Source of the DNA: an uncultured Monoglobus sp.
GTDB taxonomy: Bacteria > Bacillota > Clostridia > Monoglobales > Monoglobaceae
DNA length: 58,142 bases
Reading direction: 5' to 3'
Assembly: GCA_947625055.1 (NCBI GenBank)
Contig: CANQMT010000015.1
Location: 1 to 58,142 of the forward strand
A program made the translations under genes and the position numbers. The notes below the pieces were generated by a model, which saw only the letters and a list, made by a program, of their open reading frames with translations, was not told where the DNA came from and did not search any database. Below are positions 58,050 through 58,142 of this stretch, in pieces (positions within the stretch are counted from its first letter, which is position 1; the number at the start of each line of letters is the position of its first letter).

Positions 58050-58142
58050 GAGATGTAAACATAATTTCACGTCAATCTAATTTATTAACAAAGTTGTAAC
58101 ATTGATCAAAGCAAGGAAAAAGTGCAGAAATTCAGTGAGGTT

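Overview
The window reads as a chromosomal segment of a Gram-positive, spore-forming clostridium, most likely an uncultured member of the Oscillospirales/Clostridia. I infer this from strong AGGAGG-type ribosome binding sites, TTGACA-N17-TATAAT promoters, a SpoIIM-like gene, a YlmC/YmxH-type PRC-barrel gene, a Spo0J/Noc-type ParB, dapF with an LL-diaminopimelate aminotransferase, several S-layer-homology (SLH) proteins, dockerin and cohesin modules, and GTAGGG-headed palindromic intergenic repeats. I see no rRNA, tRNA or CRISPR array. A species cannot be named from sequence alone.

Layout. 0.2-5.3 kb is an AT-rich accessory block: a zinc-ribbon membrane protein, an Lgt-like protein, a lipoprotein, two copper-amine-oxidase-N-like secreted proteins, then divergent hicAB and Phd/RelE toxin-antitoxin modules and a YczE-type membrane protein. 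5.3-9.0 kb carries a K+/H+ antiporter, a small unknown protein and a MATE exporter on the minus strand. 9.2-12.8 kb holds dapF, dapL, a PRC-barrel protein and a ParB/Noc-like protein. 13-18.7 kb has a secreted papain-like peptidase, metY, an AraC regulator and a SpoIIM-like protein. 18.8-26.4 kb is a plus-strand housekeeping run: two M42 peptidase-like genes (the second lacking nearly all catalytic residues), polA, coaE, a lytic transglycosylase and an M18 aminopeptidase. 26.5-34.1 kb encodes S-layer proteins (one with cohesin, SLH and dockerin together), nrdG, a secreted protein and a second Phd/RelE module. 34.4-38.5 kb contains a cobalamin riboswitch in front of a large S-layer-anchored protein, preceded by a DtxR-family regulator. 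38.6-44.2 kb has a GtrA protein, a beta-propeller-like protein and a repeat island with a secreted-protein cassette. 44.2-49.4 kb is an ECF transporter operon. 49.4-58 kb carries hydE, a small membrane protein, an aminotransferase/Lrp pair, dgt, a divergent methionyl-tRNA-synthetase-like gene and gltX.

The most interesting system is a predicted two-part corrinoid capture and import apparatus. The minus-strand operon 49329-44243 encodes a secreted alpha/alpha-toroid protein, a DUF4430 lipoprotein, an EcfT membrane protein and a single polypeptide joining two ECF ATPases to an S component. The toroid and DUF4430 folds are the two halves of animal intrinsic factor/transcobalamin. About 6.5 kb away (34433-37768) the same two modules occur fused in one chain, tied to the cell wall by three SLH repeats, and the gene lies directly behind a well-formed cobalamin riboswitch (37892-38059). 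I infer that the S-layer protein captures corrinoid at the surface and that the split lipoprotein/toroid pair hands it to the ECF importer. No binding has been shown.

Other points of note are the M42 enzyme/pseudoenzyme pair, a near-identical 275-bp tandem duplication, three copies of an 88-bp element with 15-bp inverted ends, a 142-bp element with 21-bp inverted ends, and a repeat shared by two 3' intergenic regions 21 kb apart.
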